A stretch of DNA of 64,000 nucleotides from Progne subis subis (lineage: Eukaryota > Chordata > Aves > Passeriformes > Hirundinidae). The stretch covers positions 17,378,018 through 17,442,017 of the forward strand of contig JAKJHU010000030.1 of the NCBI GenBank assembly GCA_022316685.1, given 5' to 3'. The notes beneath the pieces were generated by a model that was given only the letters and a program-made list of their open reading frames with translations, was not told the origin of the DNA and made no database searches. Made by a program: the position numbers and the translations under genes. This document shows, piece after piece, positions 1 through 13,564 of the stretch; positions within the stretch are counted from its first letter, which is position 1, and each line of letters begins with the position of its first letter.

Positions 1-316
1 ATGTCTATCAGTGGCTGTAGGGTGGTGTCAGAGGATGGACCAGGCTCTGCTCAGAGGTGCCCAGCAATAGGACATGGGCAGACACTGGTGCCCAGAAGCT
101 CCACCTGAAAATGAGGAAGAACTTCTTTACTGTGCAGCGACCAAGTACCAGTACAGATTGCCCTGAGAGGGCGTGGATGTCCCTCACTGGAGATACTCAA
201 GAAACTTCTGGACCAATCCTGTGCAATGTGCTCTGGGATGATGCTGCTCGAGCAGGGACATTGGACCCGATGACCCACTTGGTCCCTTCCAGCCTTACCC
301 ACTCTGGGACTCCATG
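1..316 (+). mobile_element. CR1 LINE 3' fragment
   Basis: The text follows the CR1 3' region: a 'gctctgctcagaggtgccca' segment, then 'gaagaacttctttactgtg', 'tgccctgagagggcgtggatgtccctc', and 'acttggtcccttccagcctt'. The usual tail octamers are degraded (actctgggactccatg). The 5' side may continue beyond the window. Its orientation is antisense to ASAP1 transcription. Confidence 0.8.
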
Positions 317-3300
317 AAAACTGCCATGTGACCTGAGAAGACAGATTATATTTCATACTTCAACTACATTAAGATTCATTCTATCTGAGCTGCATCCCTT
401 GCAATCCACCTACTTTTGATCTGTGAAGGTACACTTTGAGACTGTAAAACTAGAATAATTAGAAAACAACTCTCTCAGAAGGCAGAAATATCTATGCACA
501 GAGGCTAAATTCCATCTTCTCCTTCACCACACAGGGGTGACTGTCTACAGATCTCCTGTTCAAATCTCACATTATTTCCTCTTGATTTTAAAATGGTTCA
601 GAAACTTAGTCAACTATTTAAACTACAGAATCTCACTGATGTTCCTTATGCCATTTCTCATGATCTTCCCAAGTACATAAACCATGTCTCAAGAATGGTC
701 TGAAGTTTTACATTTGCAGCTACAGTTACTGCACTTGACAATATCAATGGAGCAAAATCTGGAAAGCACTTTATGTAACTTCCAGTGTTCTGTATTATTA
801 ACTGTCTAGTAACCTGGTTTAAATACCTCCTGCTGCTTTTATAAGATCATTTATCCACTACACCAGACATGACTCCAAGCAGACGGCACTTCCTTTCAGC
901 ACACTTCTTGCTCAGAGAAAGGTAGTATTTAATAAGGGGGATTTCAGTTCTGGAGGCCAGATGCTGGCCTTAACAGAGCACTAAACAGAAAGAAAACACT
1001 AAGGGTTGCAACAGAAGTTGTGGGAAATCGGCAGCAGCTTTTCTAGAAGTACTTCACCTTGAATTTCCTTTCACAGAGCAGCTCCTTCAAAAGTCTCACC
1101 TATTCCTCCTTCTTAACCAAGACAGTAAGTACAGCCCTTCAGATCTCTGCAGAGCAGTCACAGCAGGCACAAGGTCCATCTCCAGAGAGGAGCACATGGG
1201 AAGACAGAGGGCCAAGCACCCTGCCTGGCCTCATAGGCCTATAAAAATCCCAAATGACAAAGTGGGGTAGATATCCAGCGGCTGAACACAGTCTGTTCCA
1301 ACATAAAGGGTAGAGAACTTTAAGCAAACCAGCAGGTAGCAAAATCGCAAAAAGAGAAAAATATAGTGCTTTGCATCACATAGCTGTGGAACTTCTCGTG
1401 AATTCAAAAATTATATGAACTTCAAAAAGAAGAAGACAAAATGGGAAAAGTCATGGAAGAAAAAATTAGCATGGCCTTTGAATATGAATTTAATATCTTT
1501 GTTCTGCCATACCCTGAACTGCACATTACTGGAGATGGGGAGGTCATACTGGAGAAGGTACCTCTACAACTCTGCCCTTTTCCTACATTCTTCCCTTATA
1601 CTCTTGATGGCAATATCAGAAAAGCTCCTAGGTTTTTATCAACTTCTGGACTACCACATCAGAGCCATTCTCCTCCTCACTAATGGCATTTCTGTTATGT
1701 AAGCTGTAACAAGAAGGAATTCACCAGTAGATAACCATATATGCACAATACCAAGCACAAACAAACCTCAGTAAAATGATGAGGCAAAAAAGCCCACAAA
1801 AGCCCTCAAGAAAATTAGGACAATTTTTCCTCTTCAGCTCTGAGAAACAGGTATCATCACAAATGCCCCAAAAGCTATTTACTCATAGAAGGGGAAGATT
1901 TTCTGAAAGATTTAACAGCAACTAAGTAGCAAGGAATTAACTGAACAGTTATGGTCACCACACCAATCAAACATTTCATATGTTTTGGTTTTTAAATGTA
2001 CTTAGACATTAGACATTACTCCAGTTCTACAAATCAAATTTATGCGCTCCATTCAAAATCAAATTAATAAACTCAAAGCAAAATATACAAATTGTTCAAA
2101 TTTCCATTGCATATTTTACAGTATGTTTTAAACTAAAAGAGAGAACAGAACCTGATTGTTTCATGTACAGATTAGAGAATATTTTATAGTCACAGAAAAA
2201 GAAAAGCATGATTTATTGTCAGTCTTTACAAGGACAACTGTCTGATACTGTAACTTTTGCCCTATACACACCAAGAGTGAAAGTTAATTAACTTCTTTAT
2301 ACAACTCAAGGACATCCAGTCTTTATGCAAAGAGCGGAAAGTTACTGAACTAATGCATTAAATTGAAACACTAAGAGTAGAAAGTTTTCCCAGAAAGCCA
2401 TTTCATTTTAATAAAATCCATAATCCTTTACAGAAAAATGAACTGACTGTATTAACTTATCTCCTAGCCTTTTAAGATTAACATTTTTAATATAGATTTT
2501 TTTATACATGGAGTTTTTTGTAAAGAATCTTGGTACATCAGACACTGGAGGAACATACCACGGTAAATTCAGCCCTTTACTGCAATGAGAACAAGTAATG
2601 CTGCATTTGAGAAGTATTTACCCTGACCCAGAATGCTCTGACAAACAAATAAACAAACAAACAAAAATTATTGATCTACCAGGCAAAACGCTATAAAATT
2701 CCAGTTTGTATCATCACAGGCTTGGATTAAATTGAGTGTAGGGAAAACAGAAAGGGTAAAAGACATGGTAGTGATGCTACCTTTAAATCAAAGTCTTGGT
2801 TTAAATCACAGCAGCTTTCATGCAACTTCAGCTGGAAACATCCCTGTCCAAAAACCAGTGGAACTGCATACCAAGAGAAATATCACTGCAAACTGCTTCT
2901 ACACTCTTTCCATAAGCATCTGTTTCTCACCTTGGTTAGAGACAGCTATGGGCTGAGCAAGCAAAGGCACTTACTCCCCATGACCATAAATCTTTCCTTG
3001 TGAATTCACAAGAGGATATTGTAGTATTCTATTTTTGTCTTGGCTTATTACAAGTTACCAGCTAGAACAGAGTAAATCCTACACCTGGCAACCGCAGTCT
3101 TTCAAAGCTTTCATGAACGTTGCATTGTTTGCCTGCCTGCAAGCCAGGAGTGCACAGAATGCTAAGGGCTGTATCCGAGCAGGGCTGAAGGCAGGACACA
3201 AATAGAACAGAGCAGTAAAAAAGGAAGCTGTGTGCATTGATGCAAAAAAATCCTATTGCTGATTTGTATTCTGCCTGAATACGAGGAAGAAAGTAAGAAA

Positions 3301-5654
3301 ACCTCCAGCTCATTCACATGAGAAATATAAATAGAAGGTTCAGTAAAGAACTACTTTTCTAAGCATTTGCATCTGGAACATATTCAAATTCTAGTTATAT
3401 ACTGAATAATCAAACAAGGCAACACTTGTTAATCACAAAATTGGAGAGTTCCAGAATTTGGAAATACATGGATTTAATGCCAATGTTACATACAGTTTGT
3501 ATAATATACAAAATAGAAATCATCGTTAAAGTCACATAATACAGTTGGTGATGGCAACTGCAGCTAACCAGCTCCCATGGTGGATGTGATTGCATGGAAC
3601 ATTTCACAATAGTTATAAAAAGATGAAAGGCAAAGCTTGAGAACCATAAACAAAGGATTATTTTACAGACATTCAACTGACACAGTCATAAGCACTGAGG
3701 AAATAATACAAACAGAAGAAAAAGAAGCAGCACAGTGGAAAAGCATTTAAATACACACCATAATAAGGAAGGATGAACTGATTTGCAATCCTGAAAGGTT
3801 ACTGAAAGATATACTTTTCAAGAAGTATATATGACTTGCAGCTGCCTGATCAAGATGGTGCACAAAAACAAAGCCCCTTAGAGAACATCAGATGGGAACT
3901 TCTAGGTGAGGCTTTGCTGTTGTTTAAAGGAGGAAAAGCAAACAAACAACCATCCCACATATTTGTACTGCTCCACAAAATATAAAAGTAGAGCCCAACA
4001 GTAGGACAGGATCTGTGAAACAAAACTTATCCACATAAGATGCATTTCAAAAGGTTTACTCCAGACCAGATCTAAACTGCTCTGTGCACTGAATGCTCAG
4101 TAATAACTAAGAGTGTATCCTCCAATTTATTTTCATACAAAAGTAATCCAGTTTTGTCTCCTATAAAGAGCTGTTCCATGGTATAAAACATAGAATGGCA
4201 GAGCTATCAAGGAAATTTAATTCAGAACAACATTTATGCTCCAAACTAGAACACAGCAGTGTTGAAAATTGAGACCCCTATCAAAGACTTCTTACTGTCA
4301 GATGAGTCTGATTTTCAGAAGGCAATAGTAAGATGACTGTGCTTGCTCATCCTCCACTTCTGTAAATTTTTTGTTCTTTCTAGTGATTCATTGCTCCTTG
4401 AGAGTGGGAACTGTGGGTTACAGGTTGCGTAGAAAAGATATGACTGAATTACTGCAGGAAGAGGCAAGAGAACTCTTGATAACAAGATTCTGAGGGCTTC
4501 ACAAAAAAAATCTGAAGATACTTGTTATAGCTCAATGAAGATTTGCTATCCTTAGACATATAATTTACAAAAAAAACCCTATTTTGAACTGTAATCCGTA
4601 AAGAGTCTAATAAGCATGTTAGATATACCCAGAGTACCTTGTACAATTTTTAGCCACAGCCATCAGACAGCAGAGGAAAAAGACAACCATACACACAAAC
4701 TCCTCCTATTGGCTTGCGTGTTGCCAAACCCAGTAGCTCTGTAGAAGTGAGGTTCCATGTTCCTGGTTCTGGCCAGGACAAAGGTTGAGTGTGTACCTCC
4801 AGCAGACACAGAGAGCACAAAGGGCTCCTGTTGCTGGGCTCCATTTACAGCTGACATGTCCAGAAGTACATCACTGCAGTGTGACGTGTCCCGTGCACAG
4901 ACACCAAACACAAACGTGGCCCTCAACCAGGCCTGGACCTTATCGTGTCTGCAGAAGGTGGACCTGTGAGTCCCTCTATCAGCCAACTGGCAGAGCTTCT
5001 GTTCTCTGTCTCTCCCGGATTTATGGCTGCCCCGATACCTGGCTCCAAGCCTCTGAGCCACTCTCCAGGCCAATACCAGCCCTGCTGGTGGTGCACACTG
5101 TCACCTCCACACACAGGGCACTCTCCAGCTGACTGGACACCAAAGTGCAGCAGCCCCTAACACCCAATGCTCCAACTCCAGTCAGGACTGTGGGCTGACA
5201 CTGGCACTCAATTCTCCATATATACAACTGTATTTAGAAGAGAGTCCCCTCACCCAGCAGTATATGACTAGCCCCTTTGCTCCCCCATTCTGCTCTCTTA
5301 TACTTCTGCTCCAAATCACCTCGAATCCTCCTTTACAAAAACACAGACCCTGCCTTTTGCCCTTCCTCTAAAGATTCCACAATACATCCTGAAGAATTTA
5401 TGGATAGTCTTCCCCTGCATCTCATAATAACTCTTGTGGAAATGATCACCTTCTTGTGGCAGACCTGGGAAGAACCAGGTCAGGATGCTCCATTTCTCAG
5501 ACTACTTCTCCATCTGTCACTATTCCACTGGGTCCTTTGTGGTTTTGGAGATGAGTCCTTTACCACACAGACTAATTTATCCTCTGGCTTTCAGATTAAA
5601 GCTAGAGAGTACTGTGCCATTGTACACCTTGTACCTCAGATCCTCAGGAGTTAA

Positions 5655-5835
5655 GGTGATGTCATTTGAAACAGGCTGTCCAGTGAACTGGTGGGGTCAC
5701 CATCCCTGGAAGCGTTCAAAAAACATGTGAAGGTAGCACTCGAGGACACAGTTTAGTGGTGAACATGGTGGTAGTGCTGGGTTGACAGTTGGACTTGATG
5801 ACCTTAGTGGCCTTTTCCAACATCAACAATTTTAT
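5655..5835 (+). mobile_element. CR1 LINE 3' tail fragment
   Basis: The stretch contains the CR1 blocks 'aacaggctgtccagtgaac', 'ccatccctggaagcgttcaa' and 'ttggacttgatgaccttag', ending in 'ggccttttccaac' and a degraded tail. Boundaries are approximate. The GC-richer sequence on its 5' side could be an older part of the same insertion but was not recognised. Confidence 0.8.
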
Positions 5836-7299
5836 ACCCTACCAAAAAAAAGGTTATTTTTTAATAAAGATCTATTTGGAAGTTTGTAAATCATCAAAAA
5901 CTTGCTAGGATGTACATGCTACTCCCTATGTCCTTAAAAAAATGAAGAAAAGAAATTAATTTCTACAGCAATAAGGACTTGACCAATTAATAACTTCCCC
6001 ATAGATAATATAGTCTAAAAATGGAGGGGAAAAAAAAAAAAGTTAAATCATAGCAAAGCAATGGCAGAAGCCAAACTCCTTTGCGGTAAGAACTCCGCAA
6101 GTGTCAAAGTCCCTGATCTGACAGAGACAACACATGAAAGAAAATTAAAATGTTTTCCTACACAGAGGAGGAGCACAAGAAGATAGCACTTGATACCATG
6201 ACAGACAACAGTCTTTTCGTTTCTACTGACAACATGAAAGAGATACATGTAACATTTGAGCACACTTCACAGGGAGTCCCTAGCAAGGGTAAGAGGCAAA
6301 ATGAAGTCAAAGAAGTTCCCTTTAAGTCTACAAGGAAAAGAACACAGAAGGCCAGAGCCAAGTATGGACAAATGTGGAAGACTGCAAAAGACAACAAGCC
6401 CAAAGTGGAAAGCTGTAAGGTTACTCCTCCCCAAAAATTAAAAGCAAAGCTGAAGATGTACATACAAACCAGCTGTTTCAGAGGAAATCAAGGCACTCAT
6501 TTCTCTAGCAGAACTGTTCAAGATAACACACATTTTTCATCTCAATCCTAGAGATTAGTGAATTTATCAAGGACTGGATTAAATAAATTAACTTAAAAAA
6601 ACCCAAAACTCCATAAAACCCACTGCAAACACAGAAACAAATCTCACCCTCACCAAGTTCAGACCTTGGCAAGATCAACAAGCTCCAAGAAGCTTCATTA
6701 CATGCACCTCTGAAAGCGCTCTGGTTTCCCAAAAGCTGCCTTACTGTATACTGCTAAAAATAAAACCCCTTTTGGTTACATTTGTTTTAACTTACTGACT
6801 CGAAAAACTACAGCCAACTCACGTAACACTGTGTCCTTTTCTCTGCCTGCTGTTAGAGTTCTATGGGCTCCCTTTTCTGAATCTGTATTTGTCTAAGCTT
6901 ACCCACTGCATGCCCAATCTTTCTTCCACCTAGTCTCTTCCTCCTCCCACTTTCACTTGGAGAATTTTCTTTTTTTTCCTCTCAATTCTCCATTATTCCC
7001 ATTGTCTTTTTCTGTCTGTCAGTCGATCAGTGCAAACAGCTTGCAAACCACATTTATCTGCAGCCGTTCTGGCTGAGAACTCAAGAAAAGTTCACATCCT
7101 TCCAAAAACCCCTAGGAATTCCACTACCTACCCAAAAACTAAAAGACAAGTGACACATTGTAACATGTTTTTTTCAGCAGGTAACTGCAAAACAACCAAA
7201 GAACACGTCACATACTCACAGTCTAACAAAACGAGTGAATTAATAGATTAACTGTCCACTAATTAATATGATAAAATACAAATCTAAAAACCAAGCCGT

Positions 7300-7301
<2 letters not shown>

Positions 7302-7325
<24 letters not shown>
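7302..7325 (+). repeat. Poly(A) run
   Basis: A run of 24 A followed by GAAGAAGG. No retroposed body was recognised upstream. Confidence 0.95.
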
Positions 7326-7330
<5 letters not shown>

Positions 7331-10220
7331 AGGAAGTGTTCCCAAGGTTCTATTATAGGCACTACTAATTAAATGGAAGGAAAAAATGCAAAACTTCTTC
7401 TATTTTTCAAATTTTATTCCAGAAATGGTTTCCCAGTAGACAACCCAAACCCACTCTGCTGCTGTGCCTTCCACGTGCACTCCTGGCGTGCAGCACAGCA
7501 GAATGTGCAGCCCAGGGCTGGAAGAGAGGGAGGACTGCCCTGCTCAGGCTCCTGCAGAGACAGCACCTTCAGCTGCTCGCCAGGCCTGGCCCTGCAGGAA
7601 CAGAAGCTACAGAAACTCTGTCTGTGAAACACTGAGAAATGATGACTTAGGTTTGGACTGTAATTACAAGTTCCACAAACAAATAATTCACACTTACATG
7701 TTTCATACTGCTAATAATTAATTAAGACTTATTTTAATAAGTAAGAAATTTCAATTCCAAACATTTTTTTTCAGATTGTTTGTTACATTACTTTGAGTAA
7801 TGTTTGTTACTACCTTGAGGTGCCTACAACAAGGTAAAACTACATGATCATTTGGGTAATAACACATTTACCTGATGCAATGAATGTATGCATGCTCTTA
7901 CATATGGGAACTTTAAAATTCAAACAAACATCACCATCCCACAGCAATTAGTAGCATCTGAACTCTTCTTCTCAATTGTTTTCTGAGTTTAAGAAGTAAA
8001 CAATTTGTACTATTTGTAGCAGCATGTAACTTTATAAATTCAGTATCCTAGCCAAAATAAAGTACTATTCCTATAACAAATTGTCAATGACTTCAAATGA
8101 GCTCACATAATTCTGAGAATTCTCAATCTTATAAGAAAGCAAGCACTTTCCATGATACAGAAGTATCTTCTGAATCCTACAAGTGTAAATTAATATGAAG
8201 TGTGGTATCACAGACCCCCGGAGTTGAGTGTTAGATTACAATGTATGTATTGGATATCTTGAGAATCTTGGGGAATCTTGGGGGAAAATAAAATCTCAGT
8301 TATATTCTGAGCTTTGTGAAATCGAAAGAAAAAGCATTCAAAACCAATTAGCTGGAAGTAATTGTCTACTTTAGAAAGGACATTCCAAAGATTCACTCAC
8401 AGCTACCACACAATACACTTTTGGCATTCCTTTCTGAAATTCATAGTTAAAAGCCAAATAACTTGTGCACCTCATAGTTTCATAGATGAGTGACACAACA
8501 GCTAATCTGATGCTCCAAAAGCAAAGATTCTCCCCCAAGTTTTCACAAGGCAAAACTCAGTGCTGGTTCAACTGTTGCAATGAATCCAAATACCTGTCTG
8601 CTTGGTAAGAGAACAGCTGATATAAAATTGACACTCCAAATTAAAACAGTCTCTTACTAAAACACTTTGAAATTCAGAAAGATTGCAGTGGAAGACACAG
8701 TACATGACATGCTGCATTTCTGACCAAAGAAACTTACACAAACCCTTTATTCAAATGCCAGGCCATCAAAAGCATACAACTATTTGAAATCAACTTCTCC
8801 CCTTAATGTCTTATAGAACACAGATGTCTTGGCAAGGTTGGCACAAACAAAAACCTCCAAGCTATTCAATGAGCTGCTTTGATTTTGTTATTCCTGAACA
8901 GTCACATGCTCAGTTGAGAGCTCTATTCTGCCTTGAGTCAGTATAAAGCTTTTTACTCTTTTTTAGCAGAAGCAGCAGTTTTTAAATTATTTCCTGTGAC
9001 ACAAGGAAGCAAAATAACTTCTGCAGAAATGACTCACCAGTATTAATAAAAATAAAACCAAGTCTTGAAAAATCAGTAAGTCATTATCAATGTATGAATG
9101 TCTATAGAGCATACATCATAAGCTGGGCTGTTTTGTTTTCCAAATCTTAAGATACATACCCAATATAACATCTTAACAAATAAAATGAAATTGAACCATT
9201 AATAGATATCCCTGCACATGCTCCCAGCCTGGAACAAACCCAGAGTAGCCTAGACCATGTTTTTACCAGTTTCTACTAACAGCACTGTGCAATTGTTGCA
9301 CAGTTACCTAATTTACAGGCCTTTCCTGCATCTGTACCATACATTACCAAGGAGTATTATGACCAGAAAATACACTTTACAAATCATCCAGCAGTTTCCA
9401 AGCAACTCACTTGTCAGGAAAAGCATTATTTTCAAAAAGTACCAAGAGAGACACTAAAACATATATGTACCTTAAAGGTATCTTTTAGGGCCTCCAAAGA
9501 TGAAGCATAATTGCCAGCCTGGAGGCCAATCGATCTAAACTGCTGATGGAAAGGAATGAAAAATAAGCTGTCCACGATTTTGCTTTGCCTGTCCATCTCG
9601 AGTGCTCTTGAGAAGAATAACACATCTGTGTGGTCTGAAGAGTCATCAGTGGTGCTGTACTACTAAACTAAGAACAGAAACTTTTCACTGAACACTGGCA
9701 TCAGTAAACATAAGGCAGTAATTTTTAACACGTCTTGCTACAACTCATTCATCACAAATCACAGCAAACAGGGAACATTTGCAATAAAATGTTTATTAAC
9801 ATACAATTTAACAATTTCTACTGAATTGAGTTAACTTATTATACATTAACATTTAGAATATGAGTACTCTTGAATGAGCTACCCTTTTTCAAAGATGATG
9901 ATTTTATTACAGTTGTGTTAAGAACAAATGAATACACCTTATTATGACAGAAGAAAAACAAATACACATAAAACTAATGATGTTTTCAGTTTGTCCTTTC
10001 TCAAATCTTCATTCCACACCTTGTTTACTCTTGATAAGCAAGTATGGGTTACTGTCTTACTGTTATTATCAGAAAAAAAAGTTGGAGGTCAGTTACCACA
10101 AAAACTGTAGACCTCATTGTGTCTACACACAATTCAATGCCTGTAATGATACATACTTATCCCATTCAGTACACTGTATAAAACATGAATGCTGGTGTCT
10201 AAAGTAACAGTCTGTGCCAT

Positions 10221-10264
10221 AAAAAAAATAATAATAATAATAAAAAAATAATAATAAAAAAAAA
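10221..10264 (+). repeat. AAT-type simple repeat with A runs
   Basis: Two short AAT arrays alternate with runs of 7-9 A. Confidence 0.95.
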
Positions 10265-11660
10265 GAAGTAACTCAGACTCTGCAGCATAACATACTTAGC
10301 AAAGTCACAAAAAGCAACAGAAAATTTTACCACTGTCAGGCAAACACATTTGTTAACTGGCCTGTAAAATACAATGTGCTAGTCTGCAAGACACCTTGAC
10401 CCATATTTGCAGCTGCAAAAAAGAAAGGAAAAAAATGGATGAATTTTTTAAGTCTAGACCCCTCCCTCTTATCCACCCATGGCTTCAAGGATAAGATTAG
10501 TCATACACACAAACACTGTACCAAGGCTGGTTGTGCTTTCGACCAGGTGCAGCAGGAGGTAGGATGAAAGAAAGAATCCAGGACAAGCAGTTCTCCAGCT
10601 GACTCAGTGAGAGGGTGGGGAGGAGAAAACCTCTAAGTGAAGTCAGTTGCAACTTGATTAAATATCATTCTCCCACTTTTTCCAACTTCATTCAGAAACA
10701 TTTGGACTGTGTGTTACCATTCACAAAGCCATGATGAATGTTTTAAATTTGCACTTTATTTTACTATGGTTGGAGTTGATTGTGATTTTTAAGGTAACAA
10801 AATAATACTGAATTTTTAATTCCACAATGTAGCAAGTTACCAAAGATAGGTGTGCTACCAAACACCCCAGCTGCCTATTACATCCTTCTGATTATTCAAG
10901 GGGTTATCAGAAGTACAAGTTCCCACTTCAGCTGGATGATCCAAGCAGTGAAGTGGTATGACAGGTTAAGAAACTCAAAAATTGCGCCCACACAAATTGT
11001 GAATTTTCTGCAGCTGACTGAATTCCCAGAAGGTTTTTGACCCAGGTAAGTACCTTCTCACATCACGTGCATCAGAAACTCCTGTACATGTTCAGCAACC
11101 TGGACATCAGCACCTCATTATATCCATTCTGCAAAATCTATAAGGGATGCACAGGAACTCCTAAAAGCACTGCATACACTTCCAGACCAACTCTACTGAA
11201 AGTCTGGCTCCCCCAAAATTGTCAAACTTGCTACACATGCAATAATTTAGAAAAAATTGATTTAAATGTCCCTTAAGTACACTTAACAGTCAAACTAGAT
11301 CTTGGCAAATACTTTTAGGCAATTTCACACTAGAAAGTCTTATGCAAAGCATTGCACTATCAGCACTGTGTACCGATGTCAGGCATGTTTTGATCAATCT
11401 TTCACCACTCTAATCCACAACCATACTTGACAGCTATTGTTACCACAGCTTGGGTAAGGATATTTTCAAATTCAACATTAAAATAACTTCTCTGCTAGGT
11501 GGATGTGCTATTTAGTGTGTTTGGTTTCTGTGGCAAGGTTTTGGTAGCTGTGGGCAGGGCAATAAAGAGGAGTTGCAAGGTGGCTCCTGTAAGAAGACAC
11601 CAGAAGCTGCCTTCATGTTGGACATTCCACAAGGGACCCCAACATATTTGGCACCGTGCC

Positions 11661-11690
11661 TTTTTTTTTTGTTTTGTTTTGTTTTGTTTT
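11661..11690 (+). repeat. T10 followed by GTTTT repeats
   Basis: A T10 run continues into four GTTTT units. A very similar T9-(GTTTT)4 motif occurs at 33502-33530. Confidence 0.95.
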
Positions 11691-11918
11691 AGTGGCTGGA
11701 ATTTGCTTTTGATCTTGGGAGTAATTTTTTTAATGAATTTACAATTTCATTTGTCATTTAATTCACCATTCATTCAACTTTATCATGAAAGCTGCAACTT
11801 TCATGAATTAGATAAAGCTTTTCAGGTATGTTTCTGTCAATCCCTTTTAGTGAAACAGTGTAATAATCAGTAAATGCTATTCACTACAAAAGAGAAGTAC
11901 ACATCTGAAAGGCCCAGA

Positions 11919-11965
11919 ATGTTGCAGGTTGTCTCCTCAGACTTCTCTTAGGTAACCTGCAACAT
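11919..11965. repeat. Perfect 12-bp inverted repeat, 23-nt spacer
   Basis: The arms 'atgttgcaggtt' (11919-11930) and 'aacctgcaacat' (11954-11965) are exact reverse complements. Confidence 0.93.
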
Positions 11966-12762
11966 CTCACTGGTATCCCTGGCTGAAAGCACTAACAGAG
12001 CTCAGCTGCCGCAGTGGTGCCCTGTGAGCTGCTCAGGCCAGCCTGGGTCATAACATGATTACAGAGAAGGGAATCCAGCTTATTCATCAGACCTCAAAGA
12101 GCAATCCTCCTATCAATCATGCAGAGTAACCTTGGTACAGGCACCTACCCTGCTCCTGGCCTTACGCTGAAACCTGTGGCTTCCTACACAAACCACGTGG
12201 ATGTTTCATTACTGTTGTCACAATACTCTGACCTTCTGTGCAAGTTCCTTTCTCTATTTCAGTTTCTCTTAATCTGATTAGTAAACACCCGTGACACCCG
12301 GCTGAAGTACCAGCTCACCCACATGATTTCAGACTGAAGTTTACAATGTGAGGGCTGGAGAGAAATAAATGTATTGAGACTGAGGAAATAAAGCAAAACC
12401 AGTTTCCATTTACTGTAAGCAATGACTTGTAGGGCATAACTACTCCTTCTCTTTCTAAACAGTATTTTAGTTTAAATATGACACCAAATGTAAAGTTCTT
12501 CTAATTTTATGAAGTCATCTCTCAAGACTGTGAAGTGTTTCCACTAGACTTAAAAAAAAAATATTTCTTTAAAATTATTTGAAAAACACTGAAATACTCA
12601 GAACATAAACAGGAAATAAAATTAACATAATTTCACTATCATAAGAAAAATATAAAAAGCAAGCACAGAGCATGACATCAAGACTAATATTTTAAGTACT
12701 GACTTTAATGACCACATGGGGATAACCTATCCATTCATATGGAACTTTAGTACTAACATGCT

Positions 12763-12902
12763 GAAAAAAAAAAAAAATTACTTTGTAAAAAAAACACCAA
12801 AACCCAAAACAAACAAATAAAAAAAACAAACACAAAAAATCCACCCCCCCCCCAAAAAAAAAAACCAATAAAAAAACCACTCTAAGACAAAGAAAAAAAC
12901 CC
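12763..12902 (+). repeat. A/C-rich low-complexity tract
   Basis: About 140 bp of almost pure A and C, with A runs, CAAA-like units and a C run near 12842-12851. The antisense frame is Phe/Gly/Leu-rich and is low complexity, not a gene. Confidence 0.9.
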
Positions 12903-13564
12903 AAACCACATCTTCTCCATCTTCTCTTGTGTTAAATTTAATCCCACAGAAGTCAGATAACCAAATTTTCTAGAGCTTATGAGTTGTCTGGGAAAGAAAA
13001 GATAAATAAGAAATATTAACAGTTGCAGGAGGAAGTATGAAACAGTATAACTGCAGTTTGCAAAGGAAACTAAAAAGGGCAAAGTAAACATTACCTGGCA
13101 CAGAACTACTCCCTAATGAAGATCAAAGATCCCAAAAAACCCCACACTGTGAGTACCTTCAGGCCTCAAACAAATTCCTAGTTAAATTTAGTGATACATT
13201 TTGCCATTTTATTAAAAAAAAAAAAAAAACACAACCAAAAAACCAACTAGATGAGAGCCACTCGCTGATGATAACATGAAAGACTACTTCTCCACCCTGT
13301 CTGAAGAACTTCATCTCCCTTTTCATCCCTTTTGCTTTTCACAGAACTTCTTCATTTTGCCTTCCCAGCACAATCCCAGTTGTAAGGCAGATGCCTTGTT
13401 GGTATTTTGTCACATTTAGAAACTGTCAGCTAAAACACCCAGCTCAGTAAACAAATATTCTCCTAAAAAGGAACCACAAATGGCCAGTCAACATGAACAA
13501 AAGCAAGGAGAGGCAGGCTATTCATTCTTCAGCAGCGAGAGCCAAGAAGTAGCCACTGGTCCAG

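Noticed and set aside
4663..5654. Cluster of overlapping open frames on both strands at 4.66-5.65 kb, considered as a gene or retroviral fragment
   Set aside because: No reverse transcriptase, protease, envelope or host-protein motif could be recognised. Frames overlap on both strands, which fits GC-richer noncoding or old repeat sequence.
6150..6551. 133-codon Lys-rich open frame on the plus strand starting with a true ATG
   Set aside because: No recognised family. By rough reckoning, one or two frames this long are expected by chance in 64 kb at this base composition. It would need codon conservation in other birds to be revived.
9471..9659. Resemblance of the candidate cassette peptide to the ASAP1 BAR segment starting ALDQDR (shared AL..DR and NYA at equal spacing)
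   Set aside because: Only about 20% identity over 45 residues, found while looking for that motif. A real ASAP1 exon would be nearly identical between bird and mammal, so this is treated as coincidence.
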